Below are positions 33,305 to 41,660 of a stretch of 64,000 nt of DNA, one piece after another. Below the pieces are notes generated by a model that ran no database searches, was not told where the DNA came from, and saw nothing but the letters and a program-made list of their open reading frames with translations. Where the stretch lies: NCBI GenBank assembly GCA_964419605.1, contig CAYQQM010000009.1, forward strand, positions 19,235-83,234, in the 5' to 3' direction. Origin of the DNA: JABFXX01 sp964419605. Lineage in GTDB: Bacteria > Myxococcota_A > Polyangia > Haliangiales > Haliangiaceae. Each line of letters starts with the position of its first letter. Position 1 is the stretch's first letter. The translations under genes and the position numbers were made by a program.

Positions 33305-34602
33305 TACACGGGCCATGCGGTTGGCGAAACATCACGAGTGATGACCGTCACCGCGATGCCTCCGTACGGACCTCGAAATGAAGCAACCGAAACCGAATCC
33401 TCCAAGCGAGGAGCCGGAATCCCCTCGATGGGGGCAGTGAGCTCTAGCTCGACTCCTTGCTCCTCGAGCCGATCGCAAACACGGCCCCCAAACGCTGTCG
33501 CCCACTCCATGATGGCGTCGACCGCAATGGACCGATCCACCGCCGGGGTTCCGGGCCCCTCTAGGCCAGGGACGCCCGCCCACTCGCCGCCCAGGCTGTC
33601 GTCCCAGGCACCGGAGAACGCCATGTCCATCGCATCGCTGTCGTATCCAAGAGATTCCGCGGCGATTCTCCTCCCCAACGATGCACTGATCTCCAGAACG
33701 AGTACCCCTTCGACATCTCCAAACAGCCCTAGTTGAACCGCGATGTCCTCTCCCGCGGGTGCCACGGCAACGGGGCTCACGTGCAAATTGGGCAAGTCGG
33801 CAAAGACCTTGGTCGCGATATCGCAAATCGCCTCTGAGACTTCGGTGGGTCCGAGCGGCGATCGATGACGCTCGATCCTCGTCCCCGGCCCGCCATCTCC
33901 GATTGCCAGTTCGAGCCGATGCGGGCGATGTAGACGTGTCAACCGTCCGATCACCGCAGCGCCCACATCGGTGGGCTTTTCGAACTTCACCCCTACCAAC
34001 GTGCGAACCACCCGCGACCCCCTTTGCACCCAGGCAACCTGGCCCCGCACCGAAACCGGCGGCGATTCGGCTTCGAGCCACACCTCAAGCTCTAGCGGCG
34101 TACCAAGCCGAAGATCATCTGCGAACGTCCGCCCTTCGAGTCGCATGCCACTTCGCGACAAATCTCGGATTAGGTAGGTGGCGGGGACGTCCCGATCGCG
34201 CGCAACCAAATTGACTGGAATCCTGGGATAGCCGCGAACCAATTCGTAGTTGGGGTCCACTCCAATCTTCGACAGCAACGAATCGACGACGTCGCGCTGC
34301 GGGCCCGTCGTCTTGTACTCGACGCCCACTTCAAAGTTGGGGGTCGCTCGAATCGCCCGGATGTGAACGACCTCCCCTTCGACTTCAAGTGGGTCAGGCT
34401 GCCCTGGCGCATGCATCTCGAAAACAAACTTCGTCCCCTTCGCCACACGTCGCTTAGCGACAAGTGCGCACCCACCCTTCGACATACATGTCGTGTATTC
34501 GGTTACCAACGCCTCCGCAGAGCGATAGCTGACGCGAAATCGGATCGGGGTCGAGTCGTCGCCGTTGTTGGTGGGTCCAGTCTCTGACTCAGGCCGATGC
34601 AT
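33304..34602 (-). CDS. Double PilZ protein with C-terminal CheX-like domain
   Basis: 432 residues, cytoplasmic. Residues about 18-115 form a degenerate PilZ domain (RFRVSYRSAEALVTEYTTCM, EVGVEYKTTGPQ). Residues 118-220 form a fuller PilZ domain (RGYPRIPVNLVARD with RxxxR-like spacing, LIRDLSRSGMRLEGRTF). Residues about 240-432 resemble CheX/CheC chemotaxis phosphatases (GVLVLEISASLGRRIAAESL; IMEWATAFGGRVCDRLEEQG). The usual ExxN of CheX reads EWAT, so dephosphorylation is doubtful. It plausibly links c-di-GMP to a signalling pathway. Upstream of clpB on the same strand but 270 bp away. Confidence 0.7.
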   Translation of the reverse strand: MHRPESETGPTNNGDDSTPIRFRVSYRSAEALVTEYTTCMSKGGCALVAKRRVAKGTKFVFEMHAPGQPDPLEVEGEVVHIRAIRATPNFEVGVEYKTTGPQRDVVDSLLSKIGVDPNYELVRGYPRIPVNLVARDRDVPATYLIRDLSRSGMRLEGRTFADDLRLGTPLELEVWLEAESPPVSVRGQVAWVQRGSRVVRTLVGVKFEKPTDVGAAVIGRLTRLHRPHRLELAIGDGGPGTRIERHRSPLGPTEVSEAICDIATKVFADLPNLHVSPVAVAPAGEDIAVQLGLFGDVEGVLVLEISASLGRRIAAESLGYDSDAMDMAFSGAWDDSLGGEWAGVPGLEGPGTPAVDRSIAVDAIMEWATAFGGRVCDRLEEQGVELELTAPIEGIPAPRLEDSVSVASFRGPYGGIAVTVITRDVSPTAWPV

Positions 34603-34779
34603 GGTTACCTACCGGTCGGCCAGTTGCGGCAAAGTTGTAGGGTGTGGGCATCACACAGCGCCCGACAACGGGCGCTTGATCATAAGATTCGCAAATCCCG
34701 AACGCCAGTTTTTGATAGCCGCGAACGCTGCCGGAACCCACGCTCTTGCATCCTCAGGCGATGGTATCGATGATGCGCC

Positions 34780-35568
34780 ATGTCCGACATCGGTCGCATC
34801 GTTTGGTACGAACTGCTTTCAAAGGACCCTTCTGCGTCTCGAGCGTTCTATCCGGAGGTCTTTGGATGGAAAACCCAGCCATTCGAGCGGGATCCAACTT
34901 ACACAATGTGGGTCGGCAACGAGGGGCCCCTTGGCGGGGTGTCACAGCTGCCAGAAGCGGCAGCGAAAATGGGGGTCCCATCGTTCTGGCAAGCCAACGT
35001 TGTTGTAGCGAGCGTCGATGAGAGCATCGAAGCCGTGCGATCGCTGGGAGGCACCGTCCACCATTCGGAGCTGGTGCCAGGTGTCGGTAAGCTAGCGGTC
35101 GTCGGCGATCCGCAAGGCGCTGTCATCTCGTTGTTCACGCCCCATCGAGACATGCCGGTGCACGATGTGACGCGCGATGGTGAATTCTCGTGGCACGAGC
35201 TCTACACGACCGATCACGAGGCGGCGTGGTCGTTCTACCATCAGATCTGCGGATGGGAACGGCTGGGTTCATTCGACATGGGACCGATGGGCACGTACTT
35301 GCTATGGGGTCGCCACGGCAAACAACTCGGAGGCATGATGACCATGCCCTCGACGATGACGACCCCGGATGGGCAGCGCGTCCCACCGAGCTGGATGTAC
35401 TACGTAACCATGGCCGATCTCGACAGTGCGCTCGCTCGCGCCCAAAGTAGGGGTGCTAGGGTCATCAACGGCCCGATGGAAGTCCCGGGGGGCCAACGCA
35501 TCGTGCAGCTGATCGATCCGCAGGGCGCAGCGTTTGCGATCGTAACCCCGCCTCAGGCTGCGCCCTAG
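34780..35568 (+). CDS. VOC-family (glyoxalase/bleomycin-resistance fold) protein, two domains
   Basis: 262 residues with two tandem vicinal-oxygen-chelate modules: residues 1-123 (IVWYELLSKDPSASRAFYPE, AVVGDPQGAVISLF) and 130-258 (SWHELYTTDHEAAWSFYHQI, QRIVQLIDPQGAAFAIVTPP). The repeated ending DPQGA and opening F/Y-E-L are typical of the CFP30/27-kDa antigen type of two-domain VOC proteins. A single enzyme activity cannot be assigned. It stands alone between the PilZ/CheX-like gene (divergent) and tRNA-Leu. Confidence 0.87.
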   Translation: MSDIGRIVWYELLSKDPSASRAFYPEVFGWKTQPFERDPTYTMWVGNEGPLGGVSQLPEAAAKMGVPSFWQANVVVASVDESIEAVRSLGGTVHHSELVPGVGKLAVVGDPQGAVISLFTPHRDMPVHDVTRDGEFSWHELYTTDHEAAWSFYHQICGWERLGSFDMGPMGTYLLWGRHGKQLGGMMTMPSTMTTPDGQRVPPSWMYYVTMADLDSALARAQSRGARVINGPMEVPGGQRIVQLIDPQGAAFAIVTPPQAAP

Positions 35569-35643
35569 AGCCACGTGACGAGGTACTGGTAGGTACGATC
35601 TTGCGGCCCGTAGGTCACATCACGTGGTATACGTCCGGCCATC

Positions 35644-35725
35644 GCGAGCGTGGTGAAATTGGTAGACACACGGTCTTTAGGTGGCCGCGCTTAACCGCGT
35701 GGGGGTTCGAGTCCCCCCGCTCGCA
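35644..35725 (+). tRNA. tRNA-Leu (anticodon UAG, reads CUA)
   Basis: 82 nt, no encoded CCA. Acceptor GCGAGCG pairs with CGCTCGC; D-loop AAATTGGTAGACAC; anticodon stem CGGTC/GGCCG around loop TTTAGGT giving anticodon TAG; a long class II variable arm (CGCTTAACCGCG) and T arm GGGGGTTCGAGTCCCCC. All are as expected for tRNA-Leu. Confidence 0.95.
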
Positions 35726-35820
35726 CTTCTAAGTCAGACTGACCCGTACCTACCTAGGTCGTGGGCGCTTCGCTCCGGGCACGTTTCGCGCCTTCGCCGT
35801 CGAGTCCCCCCGCTCGCACT
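35707..35820 (+). repeat. 21-bp duplication of the tRNA-Leu 3' end
   Basis: TCGAGTCCCCCCGCTCGCAC plus a final T occurs at 35707-35727 (the T-arm/acceptor end of tRNA-Leu) and again, perfectly, at 35800-35820. The 72 bp between contain no gene. The arrangement is what a tRNA-targeted integrase leaves behind (attL/attR-like), or the end of a decayed second tRNA copy. No integrase gene is present in the window. Confidence 0.8.
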
Positions 35821-35836
35821 CGCTTCGAAAAGCGAT

Positions 35837-36289
35837 CTATTTGCCTGACATCGTATCTCGGAACAGCTTGATCACCTGGTTGATCGTCCGGCCGCTCGGA
35901 TCGGCTTTGCGGCGATCGACGACTGCGAGGACATGCGAACGACTAGCAACGCAGGCGCCCGTAGCTTCGCCAACCCAGGCAAGGCCCTGGGTTTCTGCGG
36001 CCTTTGCGGCTTGCTCCGTTTCAAACTTACACACGACCACGTCGAGACCATTGACCGTTCCCGACTGGCAGTCGTCGCCGAGTGTACCGCTGTGATCCTT
36101 GGTGAATGCGGAGACGGCGAGGCCTGCCTTGGACCAGGCCGCAACAACTGGCGGTGCGGTAGGCCCAGAAGCTGCCGCAGAACCTGCACCCGTTGACGAA
36201 CCGCCGGATTTATCGCAACCACCTGCGATCACGGTGAGCGATAACACCGCGATGCACCACCGAGCCCAACGGAATCGAAGCCTAATCAT
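35837..36289 (-). CDS. Small lipoprotein, function unknown
   Basis: 150 residues with a signal ending in the lipobox IAGGC (Cys 25) after CIAVLSLTV. A Gly/Ser/Ala linker precedes a compact domain (residues 55-150: HSGTLGDDCQSGTVNGLDVV, VCKFETEQAAKAAETQGLAW) with three Cys. Likely periplasmic outer-membrane lipoprotein of myxobacterial type. The start overlaps the end of the upstream gene by 8 nt, implying co-expression with the His/Gly-rich exported protein. Confidence 0.7.
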   Translation of the reverse strand: MIRLRFRWARWCIAVLSLTVIAGGCDKSGGSSTGAGSAAASGPTAPPVVAAWSKAGLAVSAFTKDHSGTLGDDCQSGTVNGLDVVVCKFETEQAAKAAETQGLAWVGEATGACVASRSHVLAVVDRRKADPSGRTINQVIKLFRDTMSGK

Positions 36290-37088
36290 GGCGACCTCGG
36301 CCGCGATGCCAACCGCGATCTCGGTGCTTCACCTTCGGACCCGGACCCCCGGGCCCCACACCCACACCCACTCCCACAGCAGCTCCAACGCCGATCGAAA
36401 CCGACGGCAACGCGACATCTACCGATAGAGCCGGTGCCACCACGCCGACCCCCACGCCGACAACGCCGTGCCCGTGCCCTCGTCCGTACCCGCGCCCTCG
36501 ACCGTGCTCCACCACCACGACAGGATAGCGTATTCCAATCCACGCTTGTGGCGGAGTTACTGTTACGACCGGCCGCTGATAGACAATAGGTTCGTACAAT
36601 GCGTTGATTTCCACCATCGCTGGGCGGACCTCTACGTAGGTTGGCGGCGGAGTGCCAATGAAGAAAAATGCGTTCCCCTCCACGCGAAAATCCGCGCTCA
36701 CCGAAGGCGGGGGCGCGAATGTGTGAAAATGCGGGCCATTTAGAAAACAGAACTCGTGGTGCGGCTCCGGTTCTCCCAGAACGGCATCGATGTAAATCGG
36801 GTGGTGTCCGACGTAGGCGTGACGCGGGCCATCCCATCCGTAGGCAACCGGATCGCCGGAAAAGAACTGCGCACCGCGATGGTCGCGAAACTGCACCTTT
36901 GCCGAAGGTGCTGTATACGCATGGACGTGCGGCCCTTCAATATAACAAAGACCGCCGCCATGGTCCTTCGCGATCGGGTGAACCCCGATGTAGCGGGTTT
37001 GTTTGCCGCGATCAGCTCGCGCTGTGCCAGGTAGTCCGGCCGCGACCCCCATGGCAACGACAATTGGAATGGAGCGTTGCATCAACAT
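36282..37088 (-). CDS. Exported His/Gly/Val-rich low-complexity protein
   Basis: 268 residues with a signal peptide (SIPIVVAMGVAAGLPGTARA). The N-terminal domain (30-150) has conserved-looking His/aromatic motifs, GPHVHAYTAPS and GPHFHTFAPPP, as a duplicated GPHxHxx(A/T)P. From about 190 the chain becomes Gly-Arg-His, then a long Val-Gly repeat (GVGVGVVAP, GAAVGVGVGVGPG) and a His/Arg-rich end (HRGRGRHD). This layout is seen in exported proteins of unknown role; metal or polyanion binding is possible. Confidence 0.65.
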   Translation of the reverse strand: MLMQRSIPIVVAMGVAAGLPGTARADRGKQTRYIGVHPIAKDHGGGLCYIEGPHVHAYTAPSAKVQFRDHRGAQFFSGDPVAYGWDGPRHAYVGHHPIYIDAVLGEPEPHHEFCFLNGPHFHTFAPPPSVSADFRVEGNAFFFIGTPPPTYVEVRPAMVEINALYEPIVYQRPVVTVTPPQAWIGIRYPVVVVEHGRGRGYGRGHGHGVVGVGVGVVAPALSVDVALPSVSIGVGAAVGVGVGVGPGGPGPKVKHRDRGWHRGRGRHD

Positions 37089-37287
37089 CTAGCGATCGTA
37101 CCATCGCGTTCCGGTGAACAGACTCGCTTCTATCTAACTGTATGAAATCTCCGAATAACATGCATTCGAACACCTACCATTATCCTGGAGGTACCGAGTG
37201 AGTCTGTGTCGTACATTGCCGCAAGCCCGTCGCGATGCTCCCATAAAAGGTGTTGCAAACTTCGAAATTCAAGCGAGGGCACGCTAC

Positions 37288-38280
37288 ATGATCCGGCTGC
37301 AGCGAACACTTGAGGCCGCTTGCGCAGTTGCGGCCATCGCCACCCTCTCGGCATTCCCATCCAAGGCCGCCGCCGATGATGGCACTGCCACCGCCGGTGA
37401 TGGTTCCGCCGCCACTCCGCGATCATCCGACGTCGATCTTCGCCCGGCCCCACGGATCACGACCGCGGCCCCTGGAGGAGAGCTGCCGCTACCGGTGGAG
37501 ACCGCTAGCCCGAACCCTTGGGCATCGGTTGCACTGCCGTCTCGTGGACCGAGCCATTCGATTGGCGGATACAGCGGAGGCTGTTTGGGTGGTGCGGCTG
37601 TGATGCCGCTGCGCGGGCGCGGGTTTCGCGTCATGCGCCCACAGCGACGACGGCACTTTGGCCATCGCATTCTCATCAAGTTTCTAGAGGATTTGGGCCG
37701 AGGCGCGACCGCCTCGGGAGCGCAGCCTCTGGCGATCGGCGACTTATCGATGCCGCGCGGCGGTCCAACTCCAAACGGTCATGCCAGCCACCAATCCGGG
37801 TTGGACGTAGACATTGCATACGGCGGAGCTACAGCTTCGAATCCTTCGGCTTCGCTCGTAGACGAAGCTCGCAACACCGTGAATAAGCGTTGGAATAGGC
37901 GAATCCTCGAGGTACTGCGCCGGGCTGCAACAGATCCGCGCGTGGCTCGCATTTTTGTTCATCCTGCGATTAAAGCTGCCGCTTGTGATGCGACCCGTCG
38001 CTGGCGCGAGGAGCAGAGGGCGTGGCTTCGCACGCTCCGGCCCTGGTGGGGACACGACGATCATTTTCACGTGCGGCTTGCCTGCCCAGTCGAAGATAAC
38101 GAGTGCGTTGCCCAGCCGGATCTTCCGGCCGGCGACGGATGTGATGAGCTCTCGTGGTGGTTCGATCCAGCCCGTGCCGAAGAGCGGGCTAAGGAGAAGG
38201 GCGACTATCGCGGACGCGTCGCTGCTCGACCAGAGTTGCCGAAATCGTGCGAGGCCGTGCTGGCTAGCGCGAATCGGTAG
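37288..38280 (+). CDS. mepA: MepA-type penicillin-insensitive murein endopeptidase
   Basis: 330 residues from ATG 37288, chosen for a clean signal peptide (MIRLQRTLEAACAVAAIATL). GTG 37198 has a good GGAGGT site but would bury the signal. The M74/LAS metallopeptidase ligands are in MPRGGPTPNGHASHQSGLDV (HxxxD region) and WWGHDDHFHVRLACP (second HxH). The disulfide Cys GGYSGGCLGG and GDGCDELSWWFD also fit MepA. It cleaves D-Ala-meso-DAP cross-links in peptidoglycan. The 3' end overlaps the convergent TatT gene by 17 nt. Confidence 0.86.
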   Translation: MIRLQRTLEAACAVAAIATLSAFPSKAAADDGTATAGDGSAATPRSSDVDLRPAPRITTAAPGGELPLPVETASPNPWASVALPSRGPSHSIGGYSGGCLGGAAVMPLRGRGFRVMRPQRRRHFGHRILIKFLEDLGRGATASGAQPLAIGDLSMPRGGPTPNGHASHQSGLDVDIAYGGATASNPSASLVDEARNTVNKRWNRRILEVLRRAATDPRVARIFVHPAIKAAACDATRRWREEQRAWLRTLRPWWGHDDHFHVRLACPVEDNECVAQPDLPAGDGCDELSWWFDPARAEERAKEKGDYRGRVAARPELPKSCEAVLASANR

Positions 38281-39196
38281 CTTCCGGGAGCTGCGAACGG
38301 GCAATAAAGAGGCGATCGATCGCTGCGAGATAACGCAGCGCTTTGCGGCGTGCGAGTTCGTTCGCGAGGCGGCGAGCTGGAAACGCGGTCAAGTCCGCAG
38401 CGACAACGCTTTGCAGGGTGGATGCAAATCGGGCTCGGTCCTTTTGCGCCACGAGGGAGCCCCGCGCATACATCACGTCCACGAGGAACGCACCGCGTCC
38501 CTGTTGCGCGCGCGCAGTCTCGAAACGACGTTCACCGTCGGAACCGCCGAGAAACTGACTCCGGCCTGCTTCCAGGGTTCCGAGAAGGATTTCGGCGTCG
38601 CTGTCGTGAAATCCGGGGGCGAGCGCGATGCACCGCTCCAGCGCGGCGACGGTCGATGGGAGGTTAGCTATATGCTTCGCCGGGTCGATGGCGAGGGCGA
38701 TCGCATCCGTGGTTGCGATCCACAGCAGTTGGGGCACATGCGCCCGGGTCGCCTTCGAGACGACCTCATCCCACGCAGCCCCCCCTTGGGCGCGAGCAGT
38801 TCGCCACGAGAGCGGCAACAGTGACAGGTTCGCGTCGGCGCAGGCAACGGCGAATCGGACTGCGCGTGCGCCCAGGTCGGCGGCGAGGTCGGTCTTCCCG
38901 TGGAGATCCGCGTCTTCCCAGTCGTCGAAAACAAACGATACTCCGTACTGACACAGGGTCTCGGCGTGCATCAGCTTGAAGCCACGATGGTCCGGGTACG
39001 CGAGCGCAAACGTTTCTAGCTGAAAGATTCCGCCCGGCATGGCCGCCCGCGCCAATTCAAGGTCGGATTGACGGCGACCGACCTCCTGAGCCTTGGACAA
39101 GATCCGATATGTGCTATCGGCAGCTTGATTGTCGATGAACGAACGGCAACCGGCAACGGCGACCAGGAATAGAGTGAAGCGAATCCACCACATCAA
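38264..39196 (-). CDS. TRAP-transporter-associated lipoprotein TatT family
   Basis: 310 residues, lipoprotein signal (FTLFLVAVAGC, Cys 17). The helical body with TatT features: PGGIFQLETFALAYPDHRGF, LCQYGVSFVFDDWEDAD, WIATTDAIALAIDPAKHIAN, RCIALAPGFHDSDAEILLGT. TatT proteins are trimeric TPR-like lipoproteins tied to TRAP carriers for hydrophobic substrates. No TRAP permease is in the window. Overlaps the stop of the upstream glycosyltransferase by 4 nt. Confidence 0.85.
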   Translation of the reverse strand: MMWWIRFTLFLVAVAGCRSFIDNQAADSTYRILSKAQEVGRRQSDLELARAAMPGGIFQLETFALAYPDHRGFKLMHAETLCQYGVSFVFDDWEDADLHGKTDLAADLGARAVRFAVACADANLSLLPLSWRTARAQGGAAWDEVVSKATRAHVPQLLWIATTDAIALAIDPAKHIANLPSTVAALERCIALAPGFHDSDAEILLGTLEAGRSQFLGGSDGERRFETARAQQGRGAFLVDVMYARGSLVAQKDRARFASTLQSVVAADLTAFPARRLANELARRKALRYLAAIDRLFIARSQLPEATDSR

Positions 39197-40500
39197 GCTG
39201 CATCCGTTTGTGGCGCTCTCGACTTGCTCGCCGCAAGCTCTTCGATGGCTGCCACAGCCGCGGCGTCAGCGTCATAACGCGCGCACTCTTCAGCCAGGGC
39301 ACGTGCACGTGTTGCAAACGCCGACTCGTGCAAAACTCGCTCGACAGCGCGACGAACATTACCTGGCCGTGGACGTCCCGTGCGCAGATTGATTCCCGCC
39401 CCCGACCAAGCGACGCGCGCTGCGATTTCCGGCTTCTCTTCGCTTCCGCCGGCCACCACCATCGGCACGCCGCAGCCGAGAGCGGTTTGAACGCCGCCGT
39501 ATCCGCCATTCGTTACCATCACTGCGACATGTGGCAACAGCGCGTGGTACGGAACAAACGGCGCGACGCGCGCGTTCGAAGGCCACGCAGCAAGCCCGAC
39601 CTGCTGTGGTTGCGCGTTTGTCGTCGCCACGACAAGAGCTGGCACCTCGGCAAGGCCGCGCAGTGCGGGGCCAATCAGCTCGCGCGCGTCGACAGCAAGC
39701 GTTCCCTGGGTGACCAGAACGATAGGCGTGCCTTGGGCCCGCGCTGCCATCACGTCGGGCCACCACGTGGGCAGCGCATGAGGAGCCGCGCGCGCGATCA
39801 GCGGCCCGATAAAGCGCAACTGGGATGGCAAATCGCTGCGCGGATACTCAAACGACGGGATCGTCGGCTGCAGAAACAGGTCTGGCGACAACACGTCGAA
39901 GTAGGTCGTGGTTCCAGCGGGCAATCCAGCAACCATGCGGCCGCGCCAGTACGCGCGATTCACGCCGCGAAACAACACGCGATTGATGAGCCAGTTGAGA
40001 AATCGGTACACTTTGCGGTCGCCGGCATTCCTAGCCGGAGGACGCGCCGAACCAAACGGCGCGGTGTCGATGCTCGGAATGACCAGCGCGCTAATACCCA
40101 AGCCGGCCCAAGCCAGGCCCCGCTTCTCAGCAACGAGCGCAGCGCCCAAGTGAGCTTGGTCGGCCAGCACCACGTCCGGAGAAAATTCGTCGACGAGGGC
40201 CTCGAGATCGCGGAGCTGCTCCACCATCGGCGCGATAAACATTTCGCACAACTGAACCTTCACTCGCGCGATGCCGCGCTTGCCGCGCAGCGCCGGCAGC
40301 GCAGATTCCACGTCCGAATCGTCCCAGTCTGGAGCCGCTCGCATCGGCGCAAACGTTGCACCGACCGCTACGATCTCCGAGGCAAACTTCGCGGCGCCGT
40401 ACCACATGACCTGATGACCGCGCGCCACGAGAGCCCGCACCACCAACAGCATCGGCCGAACATGACCGGTAAGCGGAACCGTGGCCACGAGAACGCGCAA
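39193..40500 (-). CDS. UGT/MGT-family glycosyltransferase
   Basis: 435 residues from a TTG start with AGGTAGGG upstream. GT-B fold: acceptor domain MRVLVATVPLTGHVRPMLLV and a donor domain ending in MVTNGGYGGVQTALGCGVPM, where the usual His-Gly-Gly is Asn-Gly-Gly. Relatives include CrtX-type carotenoid glucosyltransferases and macrolide glycosyltransferases. Being divergent from the carotenoid operon, it may glycosylate the carotenoid product, but this is inference. The long frame on the opposite strand is a shadow. Confidence 0.82.
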   Translation of the reverse strand: MRVLVATVPLTGHVRPMLLVVRALVARGHQVMWYGAAKFASEIVAVGATFAPMRAAPDWDDSDVESALPALRGKRGIARVKVQLCEMFIAPMVEQLRDLEALVDEFSPDVVLADQAHLGAALVAEKRGLAWAGLGISALVIPSIDTAPFGSARPPARNAGDRKVYRFLNWLINRVLFRGVNRAYWRGRMVAGLPAGTTTYFDVLSPDLFLQPTIPSFEYPRSDLPSQLRFIGPLIARAAPHALPTWWPDVMAARAQGTPIVLVTQGTLAVDARELIGPALRGLAEVPALVVATTNAQPQQVGLAAWPSNARVAPFVPYHALLPHVAVMVTNGGYGGVQTALGCGVPMVVAGGSEEKPEIAARVAWSGAGINLRTGRPRPGNVRRAVERVLHESAFATRARALAEECARYDADAAAVAAIEELAASKSRAPQTDAA

Positions 40501-40688
40501 TTACCCTACCTTCCGACGAGTCGGCGAGCGCGGCGCGAAACCATTCCAGTTTGAGCTGGCGAGTCGACTGCGCCACGTACCCATTACCCGTCGTATGCCT
40601 CGAAACGAGGGGCTGGTCAACTCGCTGCGCCGGTACCCAGGCGAGTTATGGCGCACCGCCCATTCCACGATCGACGGACAGTGCTGGT

Positions 40689-40712
40689 GTATGCGACGGC
40701 TGAGTCGTATAC
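40689..40712. promoter_or_regulatory. Imperfect inverted repeat before the ABC/carotenoid operon
   Basis: GTATGCGAC-N6-GTCGTATAC (one mismatch in 9-bp arms) ends 12 nt upstream of the ABC ATPase ATG, within the 224-bp divergent region between the glycosyltransferase and the carotenoid operon. It is a candidate operator for a light or redox regulator, but no regulator gene is nearby. Confidence 0.35.
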
Positions 40713-40724
40713 CCTGCCCTGGCG

Positions 40725-41660
40725 ATGACCAGTCCAGCCCTCGAGCTGCGCGGTGTGGGCAAGGATTATGGCAGTCGCACTGCGGTCGGAGCGATCGACC
40801 TCGAGGTCAATCGGGGTGAGTGCGTTGGGTTGCTCGGGCCCAACGGCGCTGGCAAGACCACAACGATCTCGATGGCATGCGGCATCCTTACCCCCACGCG
40901 AGGGACGATCGCAATCGGTGGCGTCGAACTGGCCCGCAGACCGCTCGTTGCCAAAGCCAAACTCGGGCTGGTTCCGCAGGAGCTGGCGCTCTACGACGAA
41001 CTGCCGGCGCTCGACAACCTGCGCTACTTCGGTGGACTGTACGGGCTAACCGGATCGAAGCTTGCCGAGCGCGTGGCGTGGACCCTCGCGCTCGTAGGCT
41101 TGCGCGAACGAGCGCGAGAGCCGGTGCGGCGGTTTTCGGGCGGCATGAAGCGTCGGCTCAACCTCGCTGCCGGGCTGTTGCATTCACCGGAAGTATTGAT
41201 CCTCGACGAACCGACGGTCGGTGTCGATCCGCAGAGCCGCCATCGCATCTTTGATACCGTGAGGCAACTGCGCGCCGAGGGGATGTCGATCGTCTATTCC
41301 ACGCACTACCTCGACGAAGTTGAACGATTGTGCGATCGCGTTGCGATTGTCGACCGCGGGGCGATCATTGCGACCGGCTCGGTGGCGGAGTTGATCGCGC
41401 GGCACGCAGTCGACGGTGCGTCCATCGCTCTGGCGGGCCCGTCTGCTGCCATCGAAGCAGCAGCGGCTGCCGTTGCCGCGACCCGCGAATTGGTGCGCAA
41501 TGGCGATACGCTCCGCCTACGTCGTTCCGCATCCCTCGCGCCCGTGATCACCGCGATCGAATCGGCTGGCGCCACGGTGGCGCGAATCGACGCAAGGGGC
41601 GGCTCGCTCGAAGCGGCATTTCTCGCGCTCACCGGTCGCGCGCTGCGAGACGAGCCATGA
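40725..41660 (+). CDS. ABC exporter ATP-binding subunit
   Basis: 311 residues. Walker A GPNGAGKTTT, Q-loop LGLVPQELALYDEL, ABC signature RRFSGGMKRRLNLA, Walker B VLILDEPTVGVDPQSRH and H-loop STHYLDE. This type works with ABC-2 permeases. The next gene starts inside its stop codon (ATGA), and that gene is the permease. First gene of the operon that leads into carotenoid biosynthesis. Confidence 0.94.
   Translation: MTSPALELRGVGKDYGSRTAVGAIDLEVNRGECVGLLGPNGAGKTTTISMACGILTPTRGTIAIGGVELARRPLVAKAKLGLVPQELALYDELPALDNLRYFGGLYGLTGSKLAERVAWTLALVGLRERAREPVRRFSGGMKRRLNLAAGLLHSPEVLILDEPTVGVDPQSRHRIFDTVRQLRAEGMSIVYSTHYLDEVERLCDRVAIVDRGAIIATGSVAELIARHAVDGASIALAGPSAAIEAAAAAVAATRELVRNGDTLRLRRSASLAPVITAIESAGATVARIDARGGSLEAAFLALTGRALRDEP

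Noticed and set aside
39208..40554. Long plus-strand open frame of 448 codons
   Set aside because: It is antisense to the glycosyltransferase, whose frame has clear GT-B motifs; the plus frame is Arg/His/Ala-rich without any domain, typical of a GC-rich shadow.
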